From: an uncultured Dyadobacter sp.
Lineage (GTDB): Bacteria; Bacteroidota; Bacteroidia; Cytophagales; Spirosomataceae
Direction: 5' to 3'
NCBI GenBank assembly: GCA_946481035.1
Contig: CAMLNK010000242.1
Coordinates: forward strand, 1-6,491
DNA length: 6,491 bases
The notes beneath the pieces were generated by a model. That model did no database searches and had not been told where the DNA came from. It saw nothing but the letters and a program-made list of their open reading frames with translations. Each line of letters opens with the position of its first letter. Positions within the stretch are counted from its first letter, which is position 1. Of the stretch, positions 1-5,857 are shown piece by piece. Position numbers and translations under genes: made by a program.

Positions 1-485
1 ACGATTTCCGTATCCTGAAATCGGTGATGGACGTGAACTACGACCAGAAGAAGAAATTGCTTCCGATGGTGGATAACTACTTTGCCGGCGACCTGAAAGG
101 CAAAACGATCGCGGTTTGGGGATTGGCATTCAAGCCTTACACCGACGATATCCGTGAAGCTCCGGCGTTGGAAAACATCGAAGCATTGCTGGAAGCCGGC
201 GCGAAAGTAGTGGCCTACGATCCGGAAGCAATGACGAATGTAAAAGGCATTTTGGGCGATAAAATCACTTTCACCCACACGCCTTACGCAGCACTCGACG
301 ATGCGGATGCATTGATGATCTTTACCGAATGGCCTCAGTTCCGCACGCCGGAATTTGAAAAAATGGGTAAACTGCTGAAAAACAAAGTGGTTTTCGACGG
401 CAGAAACCTGTACGAACTCGATCAGATGCGTGAAATGGGTTATACCTATTACAGCATTGGTCGTGAGAAGGTGGTGCCGGCCTGA
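1..485 (+). CDS. ugd: UDP-glucose 6-dehydrogenase, C-terminal part (5' end outside window)
   Basis: Oxidises UDP-glucose to UDP-glucuronate with two NAD+, in the cytoplasm, to supply precursors for surface polysaccharides. The reading frame is open from the first base (codons begin at position 3), and 160 residues are visible, roughly the last third of a family protein of about 440 residues. The first visible residues (DFRILKSVMDVNYDQKKKL) match the central dimerisation helix. They are followed by the C-terminal UDP-binding domain with GKTIAVWGLAFKPYTDDIRE, the conserved FKP-x-TDD-x-R segment, then AYDPEA and a late FDGRNLYE motif. The N-terminal Rossmann domain and the catalytic cysteine motif lie upstream and cannot be checked. 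The downstream decarboxylase gene starts 36 nt after the stop on the same strand and uses this enzyme's product, so the two probably form an operon. Family assignment is secure; the gene symbol is by family. Confidence 0.94.
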   Translation, partial: DFRILKSVMDVNYDQKKKLLPMVDNYFAGDLKGKTIAVWGLAFKPYTDDIREAPALENIEALLEAGAKVVAYDPEAMTNVKGILGDKITFTHTPYAALDDADALMIFTEWPQFRTPEFEKMGKLLKNKVVFDGRNLYELDQMREMGYTYYSIGREKVVPA

Positions 486-521
486 TCATAAACTAGTAAA
501 TACTCTAACTTACTCATCTTA

Positions 522-1514
522 ATGAAACGTGTTTTAATTACGGGAGCAGCAGGTTTCCTGGGTTCGCACCTCTGCGAGCGTTTTTTAAAGGAGGGAATGT
601 ATGTGATCGGGATGGACAACCTGATCACCGGCGATATGCGCAATATCGAGCACCTGATGCCGAACCCGAATTTCGAGTTCTACCATCATGATGTGACCAA
701 ATATGTGCACGTACCGGGCGAGCTCGACTACATTATGCACTTCGCATCTCCCGCCAGTCCGATCGACTATCTGAAAATCCCTATCCAGACGCTCAAAGTA
801 GGCGCAATGGGAACGCATAACCTGCTAGGATTGGCCCGTGCCAAAAAATCACGTTTCATTATCGCTTCTACTTCGGAGGTATACGGCGACCCGCTCGTGC
901 ACCCGCAAACCGAAGATTACTGGGGCCACGTGAACCCGATCGGGCCGCGCGGCTGCTACGACGAGGCGAAACGTTACCAGGAGGCGATCACGATGGCTTA
1001 CCACCGCTATCACGGCCTGGAAACACGCATTGTGCGTATCTTCAATACCTACGGACCGAGAATGCGCCTCAACGACGGACGCGTATTGCCTGCATTCATG
1101 GGCCAGGCGTTGCGTGGTGAGGACATCACCGTATTTGGTGATGGTACCCAAACCCGTGCATTCTGCTATGTGGACGATTTGGTGGAAGGTATTTACCGCC
1201 TGCTGATGAGCGATTACTCATTGCCTGTCAACATCGGTAACCCAAAAGAGATTACCATCGGGCAGTTCGCAGAAGAGATTATCAAGCTGACAGGTACGGA
1301 TCAGAAAGTGGTGTACAAGCCGCTTCCGCAGGACGATCCGAAACAGCGCCAGCCGGACATCTCGAAAGCGAAGGAAATCCTGGGTTGGGAGCCGAAAGTA
1401 TCCCGCGAAGAAGGTCTCCGCATCACATACGACTACTTCCGCAGCCTGCCGAAGGAAAGATTGTACGAGGAATCAAACCACCGCGGCTTCGAAGGTTTCA
1501 GCGCGAAGAAATAA
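522..1514 (+). CDS. uxs: UDP-glucuronate decarboxylase (UDP-xylose synthase), extended SDR family
   Basis: Predicted to convert UDP-glucuronate to UDP-xylose by NAD+-dependent oxidation, decarboxylation and re-reduction in the cytoplasm. The protein has 330 residues, normal for a bacterial UXS without a membrane anchor. It starts with a Rossmann nucleotide motif, GAAGFLG at residues 8-14. It carries the substrate-side [11 protein letters not shown] segment near residue 73, STSEVYGD at 116-123, and the catalytic YDEAK with Tyr146 and Lys150. Glu119 and an arginine in the QRQPDI segment (Arg276) sit where UXS/ArnA-type decarboxylases have their catalytic Glu and Arg, which favours decarboxylase over simple 4-epimerase. 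The [12 protein letters not shown] motif (about 212-223) is also typical. The ATG at 522 puts the Rossmann motif at the expected distance; no Shine-Dalgarno sequence is visible, as usual in Bacteroidota. The preceding gene makes its substrate. A plain dTDP-glucose 4,6-dehydratase is a less likely alternative. Confidence 0.93.
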   Translation: MKRVLITGAAGFLGSHLCERFLKEGMYVIGMDNLITGDMRNIEHLMPNPNFEFYHHDVTKYVHVPGELDYIMHFASPASPIDYLKIPIQTLKVGAMGTHNLLGLARAKKSRFIIASTSEVYGDPLVHPQTEDYWGHVNPIGPRGCYDEAKRYQEAITMAYHRYHGLETRIVRIFNTYGPRMRLNDGRVLPAFMGQALRGEDITVFGDGTQTRAFCYVDDLVEGIYRLLMSDYSLPVNIGNPKEITIGQFAEEIIKLTGTDQKVVYKPLPQDDPKQRQPDISKAKEILGWEPKVSREEGLRITYDYFRSLPKERLYEESNHRGFEGFSAKK

Positions 1515-1523
1515 TTTTTATTC

Positions 1524-1578
1524 CCCCGGACTGAAGTCCGGGGCATCTGATTCCATTGCCCCGGACTTCAGTCCGGGG
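1524..1578. repeat. Nested GC-rich inverted repeat (two palindromic units, REP/BIME-like)
   Basis: Two 20-bp units occupy 1524-1543 and 1559-1578. Each is itself a palindrome: 9-bp arms CCCCGGACT / AGTCCGGGG around a 2-nt centre (GA in the first, TC in the second). The two units plus the flanking CA/TG form a perfect 22-bp inverted repeat (1524-1545 against 1557-1578) with an 11-nt spacer. RNA or single-stranded DNA could fold either as two small hairpins or as one long 22-bp hairpin. The paired inverted layout resembles bacterial REP/BIME intergenic elements, which in other genomes are mobilised by RAYT (Y1-family) transposases; that link is inference, as no such gene is here. The element lies 9 nt downstream of the uxs stop codon and touches the terminator hairpin that follows. 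Confidence 0.85.
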
Positions 1579-1630
1579 ACCTTAATCAAACAAAAAACCC
1601 GCCAAGAGCGGGTTTTTGTTTGGTTAAGGT
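1579..1630. terminator. Long-stem bidirectional rho-independent terminator between convergent genes
   Basis: The core hairpin is CCCGC (1598-1602), loop CAAGA (1603-1607) and GCGGG (1608-1612). It is flanked by five A-T pairs (A1593-A1597 with T1613-T1617). After a single bulged A (1592), the pairing continues for 13 more positions (1579-1591 with 1618-1630), with one T-G mismatch/wobble. The stem therefore spans about 23 pairs. T-runs follow the GC stem on both strands, so it can end uxs transcription from the left and frr transcription from the right. The frr stop is 12 nt beyond its right edge. Confidence 0.88.
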
Positions 1631-1642
1631 AGGGAATCAGTC

Positions 1643-2203
1643 TTATACTTCCATGATCTCCTTTTCCTTCACGGAGAATATCTGTTCGATTTTAGCCACG
1701 AAGCTGTCAGTCAGTTTCTGAACGCGTTCTTCGCTGGATTTTACCAAATCCTCGGAAACACCTTCCTTCGTCAGTTTTCTCAGCGAGTTGTTCGCGTCCT
1801 GACGAATGTTACGGACGTTGATTTTCGCAGTTTCAATTTCGTTTTTGGCGCGTTTTACGAGCTCGCGGCGACGTTCTTCATTCAATGGGGGAACAGAAAT
1901 CCGGATCAGCTCACCGTCGTTCGAAGGTGAAAAGCCCAGGTTACTATTGCGGATCGCCTTTTCGATGTCGTTGATGATCTTCTTCTCGAAAGGTTTGATA
2001 GCCAGCGTCCGAGCATCGGGCGTGTTGATCGTCGCCACGTTCTGGATCGGCGTCATTGAACCATAGTATTCGATCTGAAGACCTTCCAGCATTTGAGGAG
2101 ATGCTTTTCCGGCGCGGATTTTACCTAATTCAATAATAAGGTGTTTGATTGCGCCGTCCATGGTATCCTTGGCGTCATCCAGATATAATTCTATTTCTTC
2201 CAT
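1643..2203 (-). CDS. frr: Ribosome recycling factor
   Basis: Works with EF-G after translation termination to split the post-termination ribosome into subunits and release mRNA and tRNA. The protein has 186 residues, the usual size (about 185), and is complete. Recognisable family segments are the N-terminal helix with LGKIRAGKASPQML (about 26-39), the domain II stretch YYGSMTPIQNVATI (46-59), DARTLAIKPFEK (63-74), ISVPPLNEERRRELVK (102-117), and the strongly conserved VRNIRQDAN (130-138). The arginines of that last motif match those essential in the E. coli protein. The long helices of the three-helix bundle are rich in K and E, as expected. It is the last gene of the minus-strand block: pyrH ends 24 nt upstream and a strong hairpin terminator begins 12 nt downstream. 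No Shine-Dalgarno sequence is seen before the ATG; the leader is A/T-rich. Confidence 0.98.
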   Translation of the reverse strand: MEEIELYLDDAKDTMDGAIKHLIIELGKIRAGKASPQMLEGLQIEYYGSMTPIQNVATINTPDARTLAIKPFEKKIINDIEKAIRNSNLGFSPSNDGELIRISVPPLNEERRRELVKRAKNEIETAKINVRNIRQDANNSLRKLTKEGVSEDLVKSSEERVQKLTDSFVAKIEQIFSVKEKEIMEV

Positions 2204-2227
2204 TGTTTTATAGTAAGCTGTATTTTT

Positions 2228-2950
2228 CTATTGGTTCGAGATCAGTGTTCCGACTTCGCCACCCATTACCAGGTCGTAAAGGTTACCAGGCTTGTTCATG
2301 TCGAATACGATGATCGGCAGATCGTTTTCCTTGCACAATGTGAATGCGGTAAGGTCCATGATCTTGAGGTTTTTCGATAACGCCTCGTCAAATGTAAGCT
2401 GTGAATATTTGGTAGCCGTCGGGTCTTTCTCGGGATCAGCGGTATAAACGCCGTCCACACGGGTACCTTTCAAAACCACTTCCGATTCCGACTCGATAGC
2501 GCGGAGGCCTGCGGTAGTGTCGGTTGTAAAATAGGGGTTCCCGGTTCCGGCTCCGAAAATCACCACACGTCCTTTTTCGAGGTGACGCACGGCACGGCGG
2601 CGGATCAATGGCTCGCAAACCTGCTCCATTTTGATGGCCGACATCAGGCGCGTGTTCATTCCGTGTTTTTCGAGCGAGCTCTGGATCGCCATCCCGTTGA
2701 TCACGGTTGCGAGCATGCCCATATGATCGCCCTGCACGCGGTCGATCCCTGATTTTTCCACGGAAGCCCCGCGGAATATGTTTCCACCACCAATTACGAT
2801 TGCAACCTGTACGCCGACCTCGGTAATCCTTTTGATTTCCTTGGCATAATTGTCGAGAATGTTAAAGTCGATGACCTGGGCTTTGTCGCCCCCGTTGAGT
2901 GCTTCTCCGCTGAGTTTCAGTAATAAACGTTTGTATTTTGGTTCCGGCAT
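2228..2950 (-). CDS. pyrH: Uridylate (UMP) kinase
   Basis: Phosphorylates UMP to UDP with ATP in pyrimidine nucleotide synthesis; a hexameric amino-acid-kinase-fold enzyme in the cytoplasm. From the ATG at 2950 the protein has 240 residues, matching the family. The frame stays open upstream to 3049, but the extra 33 residues are not family-like and reach into the preceding carrier gene, so the 2950 start giving [18 protein letters not shown] is chosen. Motifs seen: KLSGEAL (12-18) for phosphate binding, [10 protein letters not shown] (52-61), [12 protein letters not shown] (75-86) for UMP binding and allosteric contacts, [13 protein letters not shown] (133-145), and DGVYTADP (166-173) near the ATP site. 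It pairs with frr 24 nt downstream, as in many bacteria, but rpsB and tsf, often found upstream, are absent; a biotin carrier gene lies there instead, 61 nt away. Confidence 0.97.
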   Translation of the reverse strand: MPEPKYKRLLLKLSGEALNGGDKAQVIDFNILDNYAKEIKRITEVGVQVAIVIGGGNIFRGASVEKSGIDRVQGDHMGMLATVINGMAIQSSLEKHGMNTRLMSAIKMEQVCEPLIRRRAVRHLEKGRVVIFGAGTGNPYFTTDTTAGLRAIESESEVVLKGTRVDGVYTADPEKDPTATKYSQLTFDEALSKNLKIMDLTAFTLCKENDLPIIVFDMNKPGNLYDLVMGGEVGTLISNQ

Positions 2951-3011
2951 GGTTGTGAGTGGTGTTTTGATCCGTAAAAATAAGCGGACGAAGTTCAGAA
3001 TCACAAGTAAT
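2951..3011 (-). promoter_or_regulatory. Possible internal promoter region upstream of pyrH
   Basis: This 61-bp gap is the largest inside the minus-strand block. Read on the minus strand it contains a TATTTTTA box (plus-strand positions 2975-2982) with a TTG (3004-3006) 21 nt upstream. This loosely resembles the Bacteroidota pattern of TTG and TAnnTTTG, but the spacing is long and the final G is missing. It could give pyrH-frr their own transcription, separate from dus and the carrier gene. The match is weak. Confidence 0.25.
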
Positions 3012-3539
3012 TTAGTGAAACTCCAATAATACCTGGTTTTTTTCCACAATCTGTCCGGGCATCACTTTCAGCGTTTTAATGACACCGCTGCCGGATGATT
3101 TGATCACATTTTCCATTTTCATCGCCACGAGTACAAGCAGGTTATCGCCCTTGGCAATGCTGTCGCCTTCGGCCACGGCAATGGACTGGATCAGTCCGGG
3201 CATAGGAGCTTTCACATTGTTGATCTTTTGGGCGGAGCCGTTTTGCATACCCATTTTTTCGAGCAGCAGGTCGAGATCGTCCTTCGCTGTCGTGTAGTAA
3301 TGCTGGCCGTTGATGACCAGGTGCGTCGATTTTTCGGCCGGGTTACGGTCGATGACCTCGATATTGTAGGATTTGTTGTCCCAAATGACGTGGAAGCGGT
3401 TATTGCCAAGCGCCACAATGTCGCCTTCGAAGGCATTGCCATTAATAAACCAGCCCTCTTTCCGCTGGTCTACTTCAAATGCATGGCCGTTCTCCGGCTG
3501 CTCGGCCTGCGGCTTGTTGCCCACGTTTACTTTCAGCAT
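3012..3539 (-). CDS. Biotin carboxyl carrier protein (biotinyl-domain subunit of an acyl-CoA carboxylase)
   Basis: Carries biotin on a swinging lysine between a biotin carboxylase and a carboxyltransferase. The protein has 175 residues. The N-terminal part (about 20-100) is a beta-rich linker region with [30 protein letters not shown] and [25 protein letters not shown], a type found in stand-alone Bacteroidota carriers annotated as acetyl-CoA carboxylase biotin carboxyl carrier subunits. The C-terminal biotinyl domain starts at [12 protein letters not shown] (109-120) and contains AMKMEN with the expected biotinylated Lys141 and paired [14 protein letters not shown] at the end. The residue two before the AMKM methionine is Val138, where glutamate is usual (EAMKM). 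The ATG overlaps the dus stop by 7 nt, which suggests translational coupling. No carboxylase or transferase gene is adjacent, so the partner (acetyl-, propionyl- or another acyl-CoA carboxylase) cannot be named from here. Confidence 0.88.
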   Translation of the reverse strand: MLKVNVGNKPQAEQPENGHAFEVDQRKEGWFINGNAFEGDIVALGNNRFHVIWDNKSYNIEVIDRNPAEKSTHLVINGQHYYTTAKDDLDLLLEKMGMQNGSAQKINNVKAPMPGLIQSIAVAEGDSIAKGDNLLVLVAMKMENVIKSSGSGVIKTLKVMPGQIVEKNQVLLEFH

Positions 3540-4522
3540 ACCATTTCGCTGTAATCGTTGGAGATTTCTTTGAGGATGTTGTCGAGTTCGTCGAAGGTAG
3601 GCGCTTCCACGAGGCGCATTCTGTATGGTTTGAAGTGTTCCAGTCCTTTGAAATAGTTGGTATAATGCCTTCTCATTTCAAAAACACCTGCTACCGGCCC
3701 TTTCCAGCGGATGGAGAATTCGAGGTGCCTGCGGCAGACGTCCACGCGCTGCTCCATGGTAGGCGGCGGCAGTTTTTCTCCGGTTTTGAGGTAATGCTTG
3801 ATCTCGTTGAAGATCCACGGATTACCGATCGTCGCGCGGCCGATCATAATGCCGTCCACGCCGTACAAATTTTTGTATTCCAAAGCCTTCTCGGGCGTAT
3901 CGATATCGCCATTACCGAAAATAGGGATGGTAATGCGCGGGTTTTCCTTGATTTTGGCGATCAGCGACCAATCGGCGGAGCCTTTGTACATCTGCACGCG
4001 TGTGCGGCCGTGTATGGACAGTGCTTTAATGCCAATGTCCTGCAAACGTTCCGCCACGTCTTCTACATTTTTGGTATTCTCGTCCCAGCCCAGACGGGTT
4101 TTTACAGTCACCGGTAAATGCGTCGATTTGATTACCGACTCCGTCATTTTGACCATTTTAGGAATATCCTGCAACAATGCAGCGCCCGCGCCGCGACACG
4201 CGACATTCTTCACCGGGCAGCCGTAGTTGATATCGATCAGATCGGGGTTCACGCGCGAGGCGATCTCCGCGCACGAGCCCATTGTTTCCACATCGCTACC
4301 GAACAGTTGGATGCCGACCGGTCTTTCATACTCGAAAATATCCAGTTTCTGAACGCTTTTGGCAGCGTCACGTATGAGTCCTTCCGACGACACGAATTCG
4401 GTGTACATCAGATCCGCACCATTTTCCTTGCAAACCGCACGGAATGGCGGATCGCTCACATCCTCCATCGGGGCGAGCAGCAACGGAAAATCACTCAGTT
4501 CTATATTTCCAATCTTAACCAT
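3533..4522 (-). CDS. dus: tRNA-dihydrouridine synthase (Dus family, DusB-like)
   Basis: FMN-dependent enzyme that reduces specific uridines of tRNA to dihydrouridine with NADPH. The protein has 329 residues, standard for bacterial Dus. The N-terminal TIM barrel begins with LLLAPMEDVSDPPFR (14-28), the family's FMN-binding start, then MYTEFVSSEGL (39-49), and GIQLFGSD (70-77). DINYGCPVKNVACRGAGAALL (about 97-117) holds the presumed catalytic Cys102. Further on are VKTRLGW (140-146) with the flavin-contacting Lys141, LSIHGRTRVQMYKG (168-181), IFGNGDI (201-207) and MIGRATIGNPWIF (226-238), the phosphate-binding end of the barrel. A small helical C-terminal domain follows, with FEMRRHYTNYFKG at 281-293. 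DusB is the closest of the three E. coli types by motif feel, but which tRNA position it modifies cannot be read from the sequence. It is the first gene of the minus-strand block and overlaps the downstream carrier gene by 7 nt. Confidence 0.95.
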   Translation of the reverse strand: MVKIGNIELSDFPLLLAPMEDVSDPPFRAVCKENGADLMYTEFVSSEGLIRDAAKSVQKLDIFEYERPVGIQLFGSDVETMGSCAEIASRVNPDLIDINYGCPVKNVACRGAGAALLQDIPKMVKMTESVIKSTHLPVTVKTRLGWDENTKNVEDVAERLQDIGIKALSIHGRTRVQMYKGSADWSLIAKIKENPRITIPIFGNGDIDTPEKALEYKNLYGVDGIMIGRATIGNPWIFNEIKHYLKTGEKLPPPTMEQRVDVCRRHLEFSIRWKGPVAGVFEMRRHYTNYFKGLEHFKPYRMRLVEAPTFDELDNILKEISNDYSEMVC

Positions 4523-4646
4523 AATCCTTCAACACCACTTCGCAGTAATATGTGCCCCGGGAGACTTGCCAGAGTGCTAAGCCGGCGAACCGGTTTGCGA
4601 AGCCCTTATTTATAAATTGATAATAAACTGTAAATTTACACCAATT
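4523..4646. promoter_or_regulatory. Divergent intergenic region with palindrome (promoters for dus and the CPBP protease)
   Basis: This 124-bp gap separates the minus-strand dus block from the plus-strand protease block and should contain both promoters, but I could not place a convincing -33/-7 pair for either. The dus-proximal half is GC-richer and holds a small hairpin (CCGG 4582-4585, loop CGAA, CCGG 4590-4593). That hairpin is mutually exclusive with an overlapping inverted repeat, GCGAACC/GGTTTGC (4585-4598). The half next to the protease (4606-4646) is strongly A/T-rich and includes a perfect 12-bp palindrome, TGTAAATTTACA (4629-4640), 6 nt before the protease ATG. The palindrome could be an operator or simply part of an A/T-rich leader. 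Confidence 0.5.
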
Positions 4647-5612
4647 ATGCAAAATAGTAACCCGAATCTGGTTGTTTCGCGCGTACCCGGCACCTGGGGC
4701 AGTTTACTGGTATTGGTCGGGTTCATGCTGATCGGTATGGCCGTGGGCAACGTTCTGGCGGTTATGGTGCTCGCCATTTACCTCGGCGCGGATACCGAAA
4801 GCGTTACAGCCCTGCTTACCCAGCTTTTTGCCGAACCCGAAAAAATACCAAATGGATGGAATGCGCTGATGATCATGCAGGGTACTGTCCATTTCTTTTC
4901 CTACCTGCTCCCGACACTCATTTACTGGTTTTATATCGAACGCCGCACTATCGGCGACCTGAGTACCGACCGTAAGCCTGCACCGTACATCTGGGTGCTT
5001 GCATTTGTGCTGGTGCTTGCATTTATCCCGGTGAACAGCAAGTTTATCGAATGGAACCAGGCGATGGACCTGCCGGACGCATTGTCAGGGCTTGAAAAAT
5101 GGATGCGGGATAAGGAAGATCAGCTTTCGGTGATGACCGAGTTTCTCACGAGTTATACCAGTTTCGGTCAGTTGCTGGTCGCATTGTTTGTCGTGACCGT
5201 GCTGCCTGCATTGGGGGAAGAAATTCTTTTCAGAGGGGTAATCCAGTCGAAGTTGTATCTCGAACTACGCAATATTCATGTGGCGATCTGGCTTGCGGCG
5301 GCTATTTTCAGTGCTATTCACTTTCAGTTTTACGGTTTCCTGCCACGGATGATGCTTGGTGCATTGTTCGGCTATCTGTATTATTGGACCGGTAATTTGT
5401 GGGTTGCTATTCTCGCGCATTTTGTCAATAACGGCTTTGTGCTGGTAATGATGTACTTACACAATGTGGGGCTGGTGAAGATCAATATCGAGGAGGCGAA
5501 ATCGATGCCGTTGCTGCTCATTGCGGCTTCGCTGGTGGTATCAGCGGGCATACTGGGAGTGATCAGAAAGAATGGACAAGGGGCCGGGACAGGTGTTCCG
5601 CGCAACTTTTAA
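4647..5612 (+). CDS. CPBP family intramembrane metalloprotease (CAAX protease/bacteriocin-processing type)
   Basis: Integral inner-membrane protein of 321 residues with about seven or eight hydrophobic segments, roughly at 18-46, 75-96, 112-128, 172-190, 208-226, 233-250, 252-272 and 286-306. The CPBP (Abi/Rce1-like) active-site motifs are all present: GEEILFRG with Glu191, Glu192 and Arg196 (EExxxR), FSAIH with Phe221 and His225 (FxxxH), and HFVNN with His258 and Asn262 (HxxxN). These form the glutamate/histidine site of this protease family, so the protein is likely catalytically competent; its substrate is unknown. The start is set at ATG 4647. An in-frame TTG at 4617 would add 10 residues through the palindrome and is less likely. 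The small DUF2007 gene begins 23 nt after the stop with no terminator between, so they are probably co-transcribed, followed by cdsA. Confidence 0.92.
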   Translation: MQNSNPNLVVSRVPGTWGSLLVLVGFMLIGMAVGNVLAVMVLAIYLGADTESVTALLTQLFAEPEKIPNGWNALMIMQGTVHFFSYLLPTLIYWFYIERRTIGDLSTDRKPAPYIWVLAFVLVLAFIPVNSKFIEWNQAMDLPDALSGLEKWMRDKEDQLSVMTEFLTSYTSFGQLLVALFVVTVLPALGEEILFRGVIQSKLYLELRNIHVAIWLAAAIFSAIHFQFYGFLPRMMLGALFGYLYYWTGNLWVAILAHFVNNGFVLVMMYLHNVGLVKINIEEAKSMPLLLIAASLVVSAGILGVIRKNGQGAGTGVPRNF

Positions 5613-5635
5613 GATAATTTAACATTTTAAAAATA

Positions 5636-5857
5636 ATGGAGGAGAATTGGGCGAAGGCCTACCAGAGCGGACAGGCGATCCGGGCTGAAATAGCCCGCGA
5701 AATTTTGGAACAAAATGGGATCGGGGCGGTGATTGTGAATAAGCAGGATAGCAATTACCCGATTTTCGGAAACTTTGAAGTGCATGTGCCCGCGGCCGAC
5801 CTCTTAACGGCCCAAACGATACTGACGAATGAAGCAGCGCTTGGACAACCTGAGTAA
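5636..5857 (+). CDS. Small DUF2007-type protein (function unknown)
   Basis: A 73-residue soluble protein with no signal peptide or membrane segment. Its pattern is that of DUF2007, called a putative signal-transducing protein family: an N-terminal strand (WAKAYQSG), a helix (QAIRAEIAREILEQNGI), then short strands GAVIVNKQD and FEVHVPAADLLTAQTIL. The fold is ACT/ferredoxin-like by inference. I see no catalytic residues, and no biochemical function is established that I know of. It sits between the CPBP protease (23-nt gap) and cdsA, whose start codon lies inside its last 29 nt in another frame, so it is probably coupled to cdsA translation. The leader before the ATG is A/T-rich with no Shine-Dalgarno sequence. 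Family assignment rests on pattern recognition rather than a search. Confidence 0.8.
   Translation: MEENWAKAYQSGQAIRAEIAREILEQNGIGAVIVNKQDSNYPIFGNFEVHVPAADLLTAQTILTNEAALGQPE

Noticed and set aside
2951..3049. N-terminal extension of pyrH by 33 residues
   Set aside because: The extension is not family-like, overlaps the end of the carrier gene, and would place the KLSGEAL motif far too deep. The ATG at 2950 gives the normal 240-residue enzyme.
3479..4117. A 212-residue open frame on the plus strand
   Set aside because: It is antisense to dus and the carrier gene, both with clear family motifs. Its composition (many H, F and R) is that of a shadow frame in moderately GC-rich coding sequence.
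4560..4600. Possible degraded copy of an intergenic repeat (GGGAGACTTGCCAGAGT and the following CCGG hairpin)
   Set aside because: It is reminiscent of dispersed Cytophagales intergenic repeats, but no second copy or complete inverted partner exists in the window, so it cannot be supported here.
4118..4615. A 165-residue plus-strand frame reaching into the divergent intergenic region
   Set aside because: It is mostly antisense to dus and shows no domain pattern; its tail simply runs through non-coding sequence.
4647..5612. Reading the CPBP protease as a bacteriocin-immunity or phage-abortive-infection system
   Set aside because: The family name Abi/CAAX invites this, but there is no bacteriocin, peptide precursor, exporter or defence gene nearby. 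The neighbours are housekeeping membrane lipid genes.
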